Shown: piece after piece, positions 19,086 to 28,171 of the stretch | Numbering within the stretch: position 1 is the first letter of the stretch | How the letters are laid out: every line of letters starts with the position of its first letter | Origin: Dyadobacter sediminis | GTDB taxonomy: Bacteria > Bacteroidota > Bacteroidia > Cytophagales > Spirosomataceae | Direction: 5' to 3' | Assembly: GCF_005860765.1 (NCBI RefSeq) | Contig: NZ_VCEI01000025.1 | Coordinates: 1,116,001-1,180,000, forward strand | Length of the DNA: 64,000 nucleotides | Notes under the pieces: model-generated | What the model was told of the DNA's origin: nothing | Seen by the model: the letters and a program-made list of their open reading frames with translations, nothing else | Database searches by the model: none | Program-made: the position numbers and the translations under genes

Positions 19086-20876
19086 TCAGCGCACTTTTAT
19101 GAAACGCAGGTTCCGGCTCTGGTCTCCGGAAGTTATTTTGAGAATGTAATGCCCGTCCGCAAGACCGGAAATATTGATTTTACTGCTGTTCTGGCCTTTT
19201 TTCAGGCTTTGCTGCGCCGAAGACACCCGAATGCCGGCCATGTTGTAAATATCAAAATCAGCATGGCCGGCTACCCGCGAGTTGTAAGATACATCCATGT
19301 AATCCTTTGCCGGGTTTGGCGCAACAACCATTTTGTAAATGTAGCTGAACTCAACAGAAATGATCCTGCTTTTGCTGAATGTGCCATCTGCATCCACCTG
19401 TTTTAACTGGTAATAATTGATGCCCGCGCGTGGGTTGGCGTCCACAAACTTGTATTCGCCGGCACGCTGTTCGGTCAGTGCCAGTTTTCCGATTACTTCG
19501 GAAGTTTTTGCCAGTTCATCCAGGCGTAAAATTTCAAAGCCTTCGCCATTCTGCTCGGAAACGACCGTCCAGGAAAGCTCAACTCCTTTTTCCAATGCAG
19601 TTCCCTGAAAGCTTACGATATGGATCGGCAGCGGTTCAGCTACGCTGAAGCTCTGGCTGCTTACGCTGGATATGCAATCGCCGCCCTGTATTTCCATGGT
19701 ATAATTCCCTGGTGCCAGGGAAGCAAAGTTGACGTCTACGTTTGCGCTTGTCAGCTGCGGTGTTCTTGCGGACCTCACCGTGGTACCGTTGGATTTGATT
19801 CTCCAGTCAATGATAGGAACGCCGTTTCCGTGAAAAGAAAAGCGCAGGGAAGTCTGGGTAATATTGGAAATAGACAGAAGACTGGGACCGGCCAGACAGT
19901 TAACCGGCCCTGTACTGATTGTAAATGACTTGGTACTGACGCTGGAGACACAATCCCCGCCCTCGATTTCCAGTACGTAATTGCCGCCTGCAAGCGAAGC
20001 AAAACGGATGTCAACGGTATTGCTGGCGAGCTGGCCGGTTTTTGCCGAACGGACCACGGTACCATTGGATTTGATTCTCCAGTCTATGTTGGGAACGCCG
20101 CTTCCGGAATAGGTAAAGCGCAATGCCGTTTGTGAAATATTGCTGATCGTTCCAAGGGTCGGGCCGGATGCACAGTCTGGCGTTTCGCCTACAATCGAAT
20201 CCGGGTATTTCGGCGCATCGCCCCAGAAGCAGCTTTGGATTTCCAGATAGTTTAACTGAAAACCCAGATTCGGGTTCATAAAACTGCCGTTTTCACCTGC
20301 AAGGGTTTGTTGGATAAGCCCCATGGAAAGTGCATTCGGATCATAATTGGAGTTTTCCCTGCGAAAATTGATCCGCAGCAGGCCATCAATAATTCTTGCA
20401 TACTGGTAGGTTTTTACGCGGTCAGTGCCGATATAAGTTCCAAGGAGCAGATTGTCGGTAATCAGCTTGTTGTTGCAAGGAATTGCATTGCCAATGGCCG
20501 GTTTCAGATAACCGGTTGACATGGTGCTCGGATCAATTGCATTGACGCAATGGTTTATGACATCATTTCCCTGAGTATTGTTCGGGAACCGGTTGGTGTC
20601 CAGATGCAGCAATATGGCTGTATTGTCAAATGCAGAATTGATCCGCGAAGGATCGCTGTTTCCATTCCACCGGATATAAATCCTGTTTTCATGAATGATT
20701 GTATATACGCCTTTTCCCATAAAATTGCCAAGAAATTCATCATGGGTCCAGGTTCTTCCGCCGCAGATGACCTGTGAAGCCACAGCAGTCTGGTTTTCAG
20801 AAAGCTTGTTATCCGATTTAGCCGCAACAAGGCCGAGCAGGCCGCATACATAAGCTATTTTGAGTAAAAATTTCAT
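19086..20876 (-). CDS. T9SS cargo protein with two tandem Ig-like repeats
   Basis: A 596-residue exported protein. The start at 20876 (MKFLLKIAYVCG) gives a signal peptide; the longer frame would add 33 unlikely residues. The N-terminal part (about 30-230) is unrecognised and contains several Cys and an IRWNGN stretch. Two near-identical repeats of about 90 residues follow (each with ISNITQT/ISNISQT, DWRIKSNGT, VRSA and GGDC motifs), then a fibronectin-like segment (NYYQLKQVDADG) and a type A sorting domain (APNPAKDYM to the end). It is a surface protein of unknown binding partner. It has its own terminator and is separated from its neighbours. Confidence 0.85.
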   Translation of the reverse strand: MKFLLKIAYVCGLLGLVAAKSDNKLSENQTAVASQVICGGRTWTHDEFLGNFMGKGVYTIIHENRIYIRWNGNSDPSRINSAFDNTAILLHLDTNRFPNNTQGNDVINHCVNAIDPSTMSTGYLKPAIGNAIPCNNKLITDNLLLGTYIGTDRVKTYQYARIIDGLLRINFRRENSNYDPNALSMGLIQQTLAGENGSFMNPNLGFQLNYLEIQSCFWGDAPKYPDSIVGETPDCASGPTLGTISNISQTALRFTYSGSGVPNIDWRIKSNGTVVRSAKTGQLASNTVDIRFASLAGGNYVLEIEGGDCVSSVSTKSFTISTGPVNCLAGPSLLSISNITQTSLRFSFHGNGVPIIDWRIKSNGTTVRSARTPQLTSANVDVNFASLAPGNYTMEIQGGDCISSVSSQSFSVAEPLPIHIVSFQGTALEKGVELSWTVVSEQNGEGFEILRLDELAKTSEVIGKLALTEQRAGEYKFVDANPRAGINYYQLKQVDADGTFSKSRIISVEFSYIYKMVVAPNPAKDYMDVSYNSRVAGHADFDIYNMAGIRVSSAQQSLKKGQNSSKINISGLADGHYILKITSGDQSRNLRFIKVR

Positions 20877-21160
20877 ATACTTTGTAGTAAAGGTTAATAG
20901 ATATAAAAAGGATTGTCGTTCGGAAACAAAAGACCGTTCAGAAATAAGCAGAGTCGGTAATGATTTGATAATCAATCAATGTTTGGATTGTACGTTAAAA
21001 TAATCAGAAGAAATGCAAAATTTGAATAATTTTCCTTTGAAATGTAGTAATATTTCTAATTTTTTTATAAATAAGTAGAATATATATTATTGAACAATTT
21101 GGTTTGTGCAACGTCGTCCGGGAGTGTATCCGAAGTAGAAAGGAAAGATATATGCACAAG

Positions 21161-21194
21161 AAAAACCCTGCAAAACAATTCTGCAGGGTTTTTC
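21161..21194 (-). terminator. Rho-independent terminator
   Basis: Stem AAAAACCCTGCA / TGCAGGGTTTTT with a loop of about 10 bases. It lies 20 bp past the stop of the nucleoside hydrolase gene on the minus strand; the symmetry could also serve the plus strand. Confidence 0.88.
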
Positions 21195-21214
21195 TTATGT
21201 ACAAGGAGCGTAAT

Positions 21215-22222
21215 TTACCTAGCGCTTTTTTCTATGGTCTTATAAAAATCAGAAAGTATTTCGTCTCTCTTAAAATTTTCCCAGATTCCTATTTTTTTGC
21301 TGCTCTGGGTCTGGCCAGTCCATTTGTTACCGGATAGAACAGGCGCACCGATGATCGTTTTAGCAGCCCAGTCCGGATTTTTTACAATGGCTACCGCAGC
21401 CATATCATACAAAGCGCGGGAAGGCGGGTTGCCATGCAGATCGGCATGTGCAAAGAGATCAGCAGAGTAATCGCCAAACGTCACGAAACTGTTTCCATGA
21501 CGCCCTGGCACTGCATCAGCCACTTTTATACCTTTGCCTTTCAGCCGCGCACTGATTTCTGCAGGTGTAACCCAAACCGCTGCCGTTCCTGAAGGTTTTC
21601 CGTTTCTGACAACGGCCATTTCAAAAGGCGCTTCGGATTGAATAACCGGGTAAACGGATGTAGTATCGTTATCCAGATTGTATTCACCGGCATCCGGATA
21701 GTTGGAGCCCAGCCATACGATCCGGATTTTACCAGCGATTTCAGGTGCTTTTTTCAAAGCCAGAGCAATGTTGGTCAGCTTTCCGATCGGTAAGAGCACA
21801 AGCGGACGGGTATCGCTGGATTTTGCGCTTTTTATGATGAAGTCAACAGCCTCTTTTCCGTCATAATCCGCTTCATTGACGTGGTTTTGGATATCAGCAT
21901 AATTCCCCGACGCACCTTTGTAGATTGGAACATCATGGTATGCATTGCATAGTTTTGCTACTCTTACTGCTTCGTCGTAATGGCCTTTCAGCGTGCCTCC
22001 GTTTCTTGTATTGTTAATCGTGATGCCTTCCAGATCAAATTGATCACGGCTGAAAAAAGCATAGGCAAGTGCATGCTGATCGTCGAGTTCATTGTTGGCA
22101 TCCGAGTCAATGATGAGGCGGATCTTTTCCGGTTTCTCCGAAAAGTCAGTAGATGCTGAACGGTTTTCTGATGACGAACGGACATTTACAAAAAACAGTA
22201 TGCCGAGTAATAAGTAATGCAT
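21215..22222 (-). CDS. Exported nucleoside hydrolase-like protein
   Basis: A 335-residue member of the inosine-uridine nucleoside hydrolase (IUNH) family, which splits ribonucleosides into base and ribose. The calcium-binding N-terminal motif appears as DSDANNELDD (residues 39-48), a variant of the usual DTDxGxDD. An N-terminal hydrophobic stretch (residues 2-15) suggests export to the periplasm, unlike the usual cytosolic enzymes. It lies 27 bp downstream of a ureide-permease-like transporter gene on the same strand, so the pair is very likely an operon for use of nucleosides or a related N-glycoside. The exact substrate is not readable. Confidence 0.85.
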   Translation of the reverse strand: MHYLLLGILFFVNVRSSSENRSASTDFSEKPEKIRLIIDSDANNELDDQHALAYAFFSRDQFDLEGITINNTRNGGTLKGHYDEAVRVAKLCNAYHDVPIYKGASGNYADIQNHVNEADYDGKEAVDFIIKSAKSSDTRPLVLLPIGKLTNIALALKKAPEIAGKIRIVWLGSNYPDAGEYNLDNDTTSVYPVIQSEAPFEMAVVRNGKPSGTAAVWVTPAEISARLKGKGIKVADAVPGRHGNSFVTFGDYSADLFAHADLHGNPPSRALYDMAAVAIVKNPDWAAKTIIGAPVLSGNKWTGQTQSSKKIGIWENFKRDEILSDFYKTIEKSAR

Positions 22223-22249
22223 TGAAATAGCAAGGTTATGAAGGATTAT

Positions 22250-23245
22250 TTATCTGGCGGCAATCAAAATTCCCAGCCCGGTCATGTAACAAATCAGCAT
22301 GGCATTCAGGATCAGCGAGGTTCCTTTCGGCGCATTCCGGAATTCTTTCCAGACTGCAATACCCCAGATCGCAGCGATTACCGTGGCACCCTGTCCGAGG
22401 CCGTAGGAAATTGCCGGTCCCGCCTGCCCGGAAGCAAGAATATTACAGCTCATGCCAATACACCAGATGGCGCCGCCCAGCATGCCCATCAGATGGTTCC
22501 GGAAAGTTCCTGCGAAGTACTGTCGGTAATATACGGGTGAACCTTCCACGGACTTTTTCATAATGATGGAATTAAACAGAAAGTTGCTCAGGAAAACACC
22601 GGCGGCAAAAAAGAAAACAGCCGAATACGGACTGAGCTTGCCAGCCTGCGGAACAGTAAAATCGGCAAACATGGAGGCGGCAACGTATTTGTAAAAAAAT
22701 CCCATCAATATGCCCGCAGCAACCGAAAAAAGCAATCCGCGTACCGACATGCCTTTTGCCCGGCCTGTATTCCGGCGGTATGCATAAGCGTTCAGGATGA
22801 TGGCGGCAACGATCAGTGCAACGCCAGTAAAAAGCAGCGACGAATTACCGACCGGGTTATCCATATAATTGACAATCACGCCCCAAACCAGCGCAATGCC
22901 AATACCCACCGGAAAAGCGACCGACATGCCTGCCACTGCAATGGCCGTGACCAGCAGAATATTGGCAGCATTGAAAATAATCCCGCCCAGCATGGCATGC
23001 CCGACGGATTCCAGACTTGCCTGACTGATATCTTCCAGAAAGGGACGTCCCTGATCTCCGCTGCTGCCGAAAGTCAGGCCCATCAAAGTTGCAATGATCA
23101 AAATTCCGGCAACATAATCCCAGTAAAAAAGCTCGAAACGCCACGTTCCCGCTGCCAGTTTTTGGGTATTTGCCCAGGAACCCCAGCAAATCATGGTAAT
23201 CACACAGAAAATAACGGCGGACGTATAACTTTCGATAATAAACAT
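22250..23245 (-). CDS. DMT-superfamily permease (ureide permease/GRP-like)
   Basis: A 331-residue inner-membrane protein with about ten hydrophobic helices and Gly-rich motifs (CWGSWANTQK near the N-terminus, FPVGIGIALVWG in the middle), as in the ureide permease and glucose/ribose porter branch of the drug/metabolite transporter superfamily. The start at 23245 (MFIIESY) is chosen because it opens the first helix; the frame upstream runs into the neighbouring beta-barrel gene and does not look coding. The adjacent exported nucleoside hydrolase suggests it takes up the released base or sugar, or the nucleoside itself. This pairing is an inference from context. Confidence 0.82.
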   Translation of the reverse strand: MFIIESYTSAVIFCVITMICWGSWANTQKLAAGTWRFELFYWDYVAGILIIATLMGLTFGSSGDQGRPFLEDISQASLESVGHAMLGGIIFNAANILLVTAIAVAGMSVAFPVGIGIALVWGVIVNYMDNPVGNSSLLFTGVALIVAAIILNAYAYRRNTGRAKGMSVRGLLFSVAAGILMGFFYKYVAASMFADFTVPQAGKLSPYSAVFFFAAGVFLSNFLFNSIIMKKSVEGSPVYYRQYFAGTFRNHLMGMLGGAIWCIGMSCNILASGQAGPAISYGLGQGATVIAAIWGIAVWKEFRNAPKGTSLILNAMLICYMTGLGILIAAR

Positions 23246-23378
23246 GCGCTGGGAAATTGATTTCAGTTCTTGCTTCTGATCCTTTACCCAAAAGGCTCCC
23301 GTTCTGAATTTTACCCAATCATTTATACAAATATTTACAGGGAACCGGATGATAGAAGGCGTTTTGCAGGCAATGTTT

Positions 23379-24086
23379 TCAATTCTGTTTTTTACCAATC
23401 GGGACAAGAAATCCTGCATGAGCCGAAATTCCGCGCACATAAATGGAAGATGAATTGCCGCTACGATGGCCGTATATATCTGTAAAGCCATAATGGTATC
23501 GTCCTTCTGCAAGGATGGTAAAACTGCCTGCCGGATATGCAACACCCGCACCCGCCACAAGCCCGATGTCCCATTTTCTCACTCCCAAATCACCCGTGTA
23601 ACGCTCTTCTGTTTCAAGCTGATCCGTAATCTGGCCATTGTAATACTGGATCACTTTTGTCTTTGCATGCATCGGTTTTGCAAGAAACCTTGCTTCCGGC
23701 CCGAAGGAAAACAGGGCCCGCAGTTTTCTCAGATGCGGTTTGTACTGAAGCAGCGCAGGGATTTCAATATAATTCAGGAATATTCTGGACGTATAATCCC
23801 GTATGTAATTGGGTGCGGTTTGTGTTTCTGAAATCCGGGTGCTCCATTGCGCATAGCCGGGCTCGACCTGAATACTGAACAAAGGATTAACGGCATAATG
23901 GAACAACACGGCAAAGCCCGGGGCTGTGGTTGTCTTATAATCAGGAACCGTATTTTGAGTACCCATATGTGCAAAATGAACGCCGCCGCGCAGGCCGGCA
24001 CTCAGCTGCGCCCGGGAGCTGGTTGTGAAAGTAAGTACAAGCAGCATAAAAGGAATGATCCGCAACAGTAATTTCAACATTTTCAT
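23379..24086 (-). CDS. PorT-like outer-membrane beta-barrel protein
   Basis: A 235-residue protein with a signal peptide (cleavage near SSRAQ) and alternating amphipathic strands ending in a typical aromatic/polar terminal strand. It matches the outer membrane beta-barrel domain widespread in Bacteroidota (PorT family, eight strands). Such proteins are numerous and mostly of unknown function; I do not claim it is the T9SS PorT itself. It precedes the permease gene by 133 bp on the same strand and may have an independent transcript. Confidence 0.82.
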   Translation of the reverse strand: MKMLKLLLRIIPFMLLVLTFTTSSRAQLSAGLRGGVHFAHMGTQNTVPDYKTTTAPGFAVLFHYAVNPLFSIQVEPGYAQWSTRISETQTAPNYIRDYTSRIFLNYIEIPALLQYKPHLRKLRALFSFGPEARFLAKPMHAKTKVIQYYNGQITDQLETEERYTGDLGVRKWDIGLVAGAGVAYPAGSFTILAEGRYHYGFTDIYGHRSGNSSSIYVRGISAHAGFLVPIGKKQN

Positions 24087-24616
24087 GGTTTGTTTTCCTG
24101 GTGTAAAATGCTATTGCCTGCACAAAAAGCGTGCAAACCGGTCAAGGCGGATTTTCTGCTGGTAAAATATCCATAATAAATCCCGTTTTCAATCCTTGGT
24201 TTTTTATTTGTTTGGTGTTTTAACAGGCTGGACTATGCAGAAACGAAACGATTTTCCAGCATTGTTTTAGGAACAAGGTATTGTGATGACAATAAAATTG
24301 GATTGTATTAAAATCCAGGTAATGTCAACACTTGGTTACTTTAATTAAAACCGGAATCAAGAGTTTTAAACAGCTATTATTTCTGTTCTACGGCTTTGTG
24401 TTAATGCCATGTTTTGATGTTTTAAATTTAATTGAATGCAGTATTTGCAATACAGTTGAATAAAAAAATGAAAACCGGAATAACGGGCTTAATACATTGC
24501 CTTGAATCTTTATTACAAACCCTCAGCGTATACAATGCTGAATGCCGAATTCAATTAATCGGAAAAGTTAAAGCAGGTTTTGTTTTGGCATGTAAATAAA
24601 ATACGTAATATACAGT
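24087..24616. other. Intergenic stretch without recognisable gene
   Basis: About 530 bp of AT-rich DNA between divergent genes. No open frame with coding character. It should contain the promoter of the beta-barrel gene on the minus strand. Confidence 0.5.
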
Positions 24617-24636
24617 CTGAAAACGGCCGTTTTCAG
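24617..24636. promoter_or_regulatory. Perfect 20-bp palindrome
   Basis: CTGAAAACGG is followed directly by its exact reverse complement, giving a gapless twofold-symmetric site. It lies 50 bp upstream of the ATG of a small membrane protein gene, a position suited to an operator. No T-run follows, so it is not a terminator. The binding protein is unknown. Confidence 0.5.
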
Positions 24637-24686
24637 GTACCAGAAAGTATGAAGGTAAAACTCAACCAGTCTTTAAAAGAAACAGT

Positions 24687-24956
24687 ATGGATGGCAAGAA
24701 GCAGATTAATGTCAGTAAAATTATTGGATATATATTGTTAACCCCGCCGGTAATCAGCGTCTTAGCTTTCATGATTGAAATATTTCTTGATAAAAACCTG
24801 CTGAGGAATGTTGTCCGGATTGGTGTATGGAACGGATTTGTTGCCGAGTCCGGCCAGGCTGCTTATACAACAGCATTGCCTTTTTATTTCGGGTTGATGG
24901 CCATTGCAGGTGCTTATCTTGTGAAAGACAATTCGGGTAGTTCCTGGAATAAATAG
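24687..24956 (+). CDS. Small two-helix membrane protein, unknown function
   Basis: 89 residues with two hydrophobic segments (about 12-30 and 63-80) separated by a short charged loop, and a polar C-terminus. I recognise no family. It has an ATG start, lies alone between a perfect palindrome upstream and a hairpin downstream, and could be a small membrane regulator or a conserved Bacteroidota hypothetical. The membrane pattern and clean start support it as a real gene; function unknown. Confidence 0.6.
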   Translation: MDGKKQINVSKIIGYILLTPPVISVLAFMIEIFLDKNLLRNVVRIGVWNGFVAESGQAAYTTALPFYFGLMAIAGAYLVKDNSGSSWNK

Positions 24957-25281
24957 CTGAATCTGCCCGCTTTGCAGCAGTAACTGAAGCTTAAATAAAA
25001 GTGTTGTTTTTGCCCGCGAATGACTGATGGAACCGGCAGATAAAATACTTGCCGGTTCCTGAAATCACATTCAAATAGATTAATTCCACGCGTCGTTTCA
25101 GATGCAAATTCCTTCTTGTTGCCGTTTAATAAAATTTTGGAATATTACAATATCCTTCGTAATCAGGTAACACATCAAACACTTTATTTTTGGCGAAAAA
25201 TTACAGAATGTTCCGGTAACCAATTGGTTTTAAGAATTACTGTATGTTGTTAAACAATTCACTCATTTCTAATTATCAGTG
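24957..25281. other. Intergenic region with a hairpin and a possible promoter
   Basis: 325 bp. It contains the hairpin GGAACCGGCA (25029-25038) / TGCCGGTTCC (25050-25059) without a T-run, and TATTTTTG at 25185-25192, which fits the Bacteroidota -7 consensus TAnnTTTG about 90 bp before the next ATG, although no clear -33 TTG is present. Confidence 0.45.
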
Positions 25282-27975
25282 ATGAAAATCAACTTTTACT
25301 TCCGCCTCATTTTACTTTGTCTTTTTCCTGAACTGTTATCCGCAGCCACGATCATTTATGTGAATCCTTCTGCCGCTGGCAGCAATAATGGCAGCAGCTG
25401 GGCCAACGCCTACACCAGTTTGTCCACAGCACTTGCTTCTGCGGTAAACGGAAATGAAATCTGGGTAAAAAAAGGAGTATACAAGCCAGTTACTTTGTTT
25501 GATGTAAATGGAAACGGCGCCACGGAACCACGCGAAGCCACTTTCAGAATTCCTTCTGGCGTTGCCTTGTACGGCGGCTTTGCCGGCACTGAAGTCAATA
25601 GAAATGATCGGAATTTCCTGACGAATGTCACCGTTCTGAGCGGCGACATTGACAATAATGATCTGAATGCGGACGAAAATTCCATCGCTGAAAATACAGG
25701 CCAGATCGTTGGCAGTAATGCCTATCATGTTATTTATACCAATAATGTCGACGCCGCTACAAGGCTGGATGGCTTTGTGGTGACTGCTGGGCAGGCCATG
25801 AGCGCCGCCGCGATCACCGATGCCAATCAGGATGGCGGCGGCTGGTACAATCAGCTGAGCGGAGCCATAAACGCCAGCAGCCCGACCCTTGTCAATTCCA
25901 CATTCCGGGGGAACTATGCAGCTTCCGAAGGCGGGGCTTTTTTCTGCAACGGCGCACCCACCGGCGGAACTGTCACCTCGCTGATCGAAAATTGCAAATT
26001 CATTGCCAACAAATCGAATGTTGCAGGCGGTGCTATCAATATCGGCTCGTTCAATGCCGGCAATTACCAGCCACAGATCAGGAAATCGGAATTCAAGGAA
26101 AATGAAGCGTACAGGCGCGGCGGGGCCATTTACCTGGTTGGCGACCATGCAGTACTTGACTCCGTCTGTTTCCGCTCCAACAAAGTGACAGCTGTTTCGC
26201 CGGACAACAGTACGCTTCCGGGATCAGGCGGAGGCGTAGGTATGGTGGCATCCAACGCCGGTTTTACAAACTGTTTCTTTTTTGGCAATACAACTACAGG
26301 CAATCCGACCGGTGCATTTGAAGGCGGCGGAGGCGGAGCCGTGTACATGACTTCAAACCGATCTCAGACAGAAATACTTGGTGTTTCAGCGCCTAAATTC
26401 GTTAACTGCGGCTTTTATGGCAACAGTGCGAGCGGCAATGTTACGGCATGGGGCGGTGCCGCCGTACACCTGAGCGATGCGGGCAAGCTGCAACCAAGTT
26501 ATGTGGGCTGTGTTTTTTCAGGCAATCAGGCTGCGGATCAAGGCGGCGCGATAGCCAATTTTGTCCGGGTCATGGGCTTGGAAGGAGACGGAAGCTACAT
26601 GCCGGAACTGACGCCGGCAATCACCAACTGTACTTTTACCGGAAACAATGCAGGCAAAAACGGAGGTGCCATTTACAATCAGGGATACATTATTGATAAA
26701 CTGGAATTCCTGCATACTTATGTTGAAAATTCTATATTATGGGGAAATACTGCAGGTGTAAGCGGGGCACAGATTTCATCGACGGGCATTATAGATGTAT
26801 CTTACTCACTTGTTCAGGGTTCGGGCGGAAGCGGCGCATGGAACGGCACTGCCGGAACCGATCAAGGCGGTAACATCGATACCGATCCGGGATTTGTGAA
26901 TGCTGCCGATCCGGACGGAGCAGATAATGTTGCAGGGACTTCGGATGACGGCCTGCGGCTGAATGCAGCGGCAGCTCCGGTGGACAAAGGCAATAATGCA
27001 GCAGATGGCCTGGTGGGTATTGCCACGGATTATGCCGGTGCAGCGAGAATACAGGGCAGTAAAGTTGATATGGGCGCTTATGAACGTGCCGGAGTTGTCA
27101 GCAACTATCCTGTCAAATACTGGCTTAAAGACTGGCGGCCAAGCAAGCCGGTCTGCCTGAATTGTCCGTGGGCATTTCTGTTTAATGAAAAAGTACTTCA
27201 GAAATTTGTCTGGGAAGGAAAAGCACAGTTGGTGGATAACGGAAAAACGGCCGTCATAACAGGAAGAATCGTTCATCGCGAAAACAAGGATATTGGTTTT
27301 GACGTGTACTTCAAGCTGATTTATAAGCATGACTGGAAAAGCTGGAGTGCCAAAGGAAGAACGTATACGGCACTGAGTAAGGCTTCCATTGAGTCAGCCG
27401 CCAAAAACCACAAAGACTGGCTGTTCTGGGAGCTGAGCAACGAAAGTTACCTGAAAGGCACAGGCGATCTTTCCGGTAAACTTTTTATTGCGCATTCACC
27501 AACCAACCGGAGTACAGGCTTTCAGCTAGGTGTTGGCGCAAATGGCTGGGATGAAGACTTCGGAATGAGCGGATCGTTCAAATACAAAGGCACGCTGATG
27601 TACCGAAGGGCAAAGTTCAGTGTAAATGGCATTGCCTACATGAATGTGGACGCCGGAAAACAAAAGAATGAGCGGAGCCGGCTGGCTGAATTTACTGAAA
27701 CTGCAGAAAGTGCAAACGCATCCAGCAGCATACAAGGCATGATGGTTTATCCGAATCCGGTCAAAGATCAGCTGAATATTGTGACCAGGGAAGCAAGCCG
27801 GTATGATGTACAACTGATTCGAATGGACGGCACCGTTGCAAAGCAATTGAGTGCAGGCGCAGACAACGGCATCATCAGCGTATCCGTACAAGGAATGACA
27901 CCGGGCAGCTATATTCTTCAGTTGACAGGTGATGATGCAAGAACGGAAACGCAGAAGATTGTTATTGTGGAATAA
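25282..27975 (+). CDS. Beta-helix T9SS surface protein
   Basis: An 897-residue protein; the ATG at 25282 is preferred over the GTG before it. After a signal peptide (cleavage near LLSAA), the segment IYVNPSAAGSNNGSSWANAY is the usual opening of right-handed parallel beta-helix proteins in Bacteroidota. Residues about 40-600 carry repeated turns of the type GGAI/GGAV and NCxFxGN, like chlamydial polymorphic outer-membrane repeats. Residues about 610-800 form a compact uncharacterised domain (starting near YPVKYWLKD) and the C-terminus is a type A sorting domain (VYPNPVKDQ). Likely a surface-displayed adhesin or polysaccharide-binding protein; no lyase residues are assignable. Confidence 0.88.
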   Translation: MKINFYFRLILLCLFPELLSAATIIYVNPSAAGSNNGSSWANAYTSLSTALASAVNGNEIWVKKGVYKPVTLFDVNGNGATEPREATFRIPSGVALYGGFAGTEVNRNDRNFLTNVTVLSGDIDNNDLNADENSIAENTGQIVGSNAYHVIYTNNVDAATRLDGFVVTAGQAMSAAAITDANQDGGGWYNQLSGAINASSPTLVNSTFRGNYAASEGGAFFCNGAPTGGTVTSLIENCKFIANKSNVAGGAINIGSFNAGNYQPQIRKSEFKENEAYRRGGAIYLVGDHAVLDSVCFRSNKVTAVSPDNSTLPGSGGGVGMVASNAGFTNCFFFGNTTTGNPTGAFEGGGGGAVYMTSNRSQTEILGVSAPKFVNCGFYGNSASGNVTAWGGAAVHLSDAGKLQPSYVGCVFSGNQAADQGGAIANFVRVMGLEGDGSYMPELTPAITNCTFTGNNAGKNGGAIYNQGYIIDKLEFLHTYVENSILWGNTAGVSGAQISSTGIIDVSYSLVQGSGGSGAWNGTAGTDQGGNIDTDPGFVNAADPDGADNVAGTSDDGLRLNAAAAPVDKGNNAADGLVGIATDYAGAARIQGSKVDMGAYERAGVVSNYPVKYWLKDWRPSKPVCLNCPWAFLFNEKVLQKFVWEGKAQLVDNGKTAVITGRIVHRENKDIGFDVYFKLIYKHDWKSWSAKGRTYTALSKASIESAAKNHKDWLFWELSNESYLKGTGDLSGKLFIAHSPTNRSTGFQLGVGANGWDEDFGMSGSFKYKGTLMYRRAKFSVNGIAYMNVDAGKQKNERSRLAEFTETAESANASSSIQGMMVYPNPVKDQLNIVTREASRYDVQLIRMDGTVAKQLSAGADNGIISVSVQGMTPGSYILQLTGDDARTETQKIVIVE

Positions 27976-28044
27976 AGCACTCGTTCAGGATTAGCTTGTT
28001 TATCCAGCTTTCTGAAAAACGCAGCATATTGTAACCGAGTAAAC

Positions 28045-28103
28045 AAAAAATGCTTTACGCATCAGTGAAAATCAAATCTGCTGGTGCATAAAGCATTTTT
28101 TTT
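28045..28103 (+). terminator. Rho-independent terminator
   Basis: Stem AAAAAATGCTTTACGCATCAG paired imperfectly with CTGGTGCATAAAGCATTTTTT around a 15-base loop. It lies 70 bp after the beta-helix gene. Confidence 0.85.
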
Positions 28104-28171
28104 GATCGGTGAAAACAAAGATTGATCCATACCCTTTCCATTGCACGAAAAACATATTTCACAACATCCTC

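Noticed and set aside
23246..23560. N-terminal extension of the permease to 436 residues
   Set aside because: The extra part overlaps the real beta-barrel gene and contains no membrane or coding pattern; the start at 23245 opens the first helix.
25029..25059. Hairpin GGAACCGGCA/TGCCGGTTCC as a terminator
   Set aside because: No T-run on either strand; kept only as a structure in the intergenic description.
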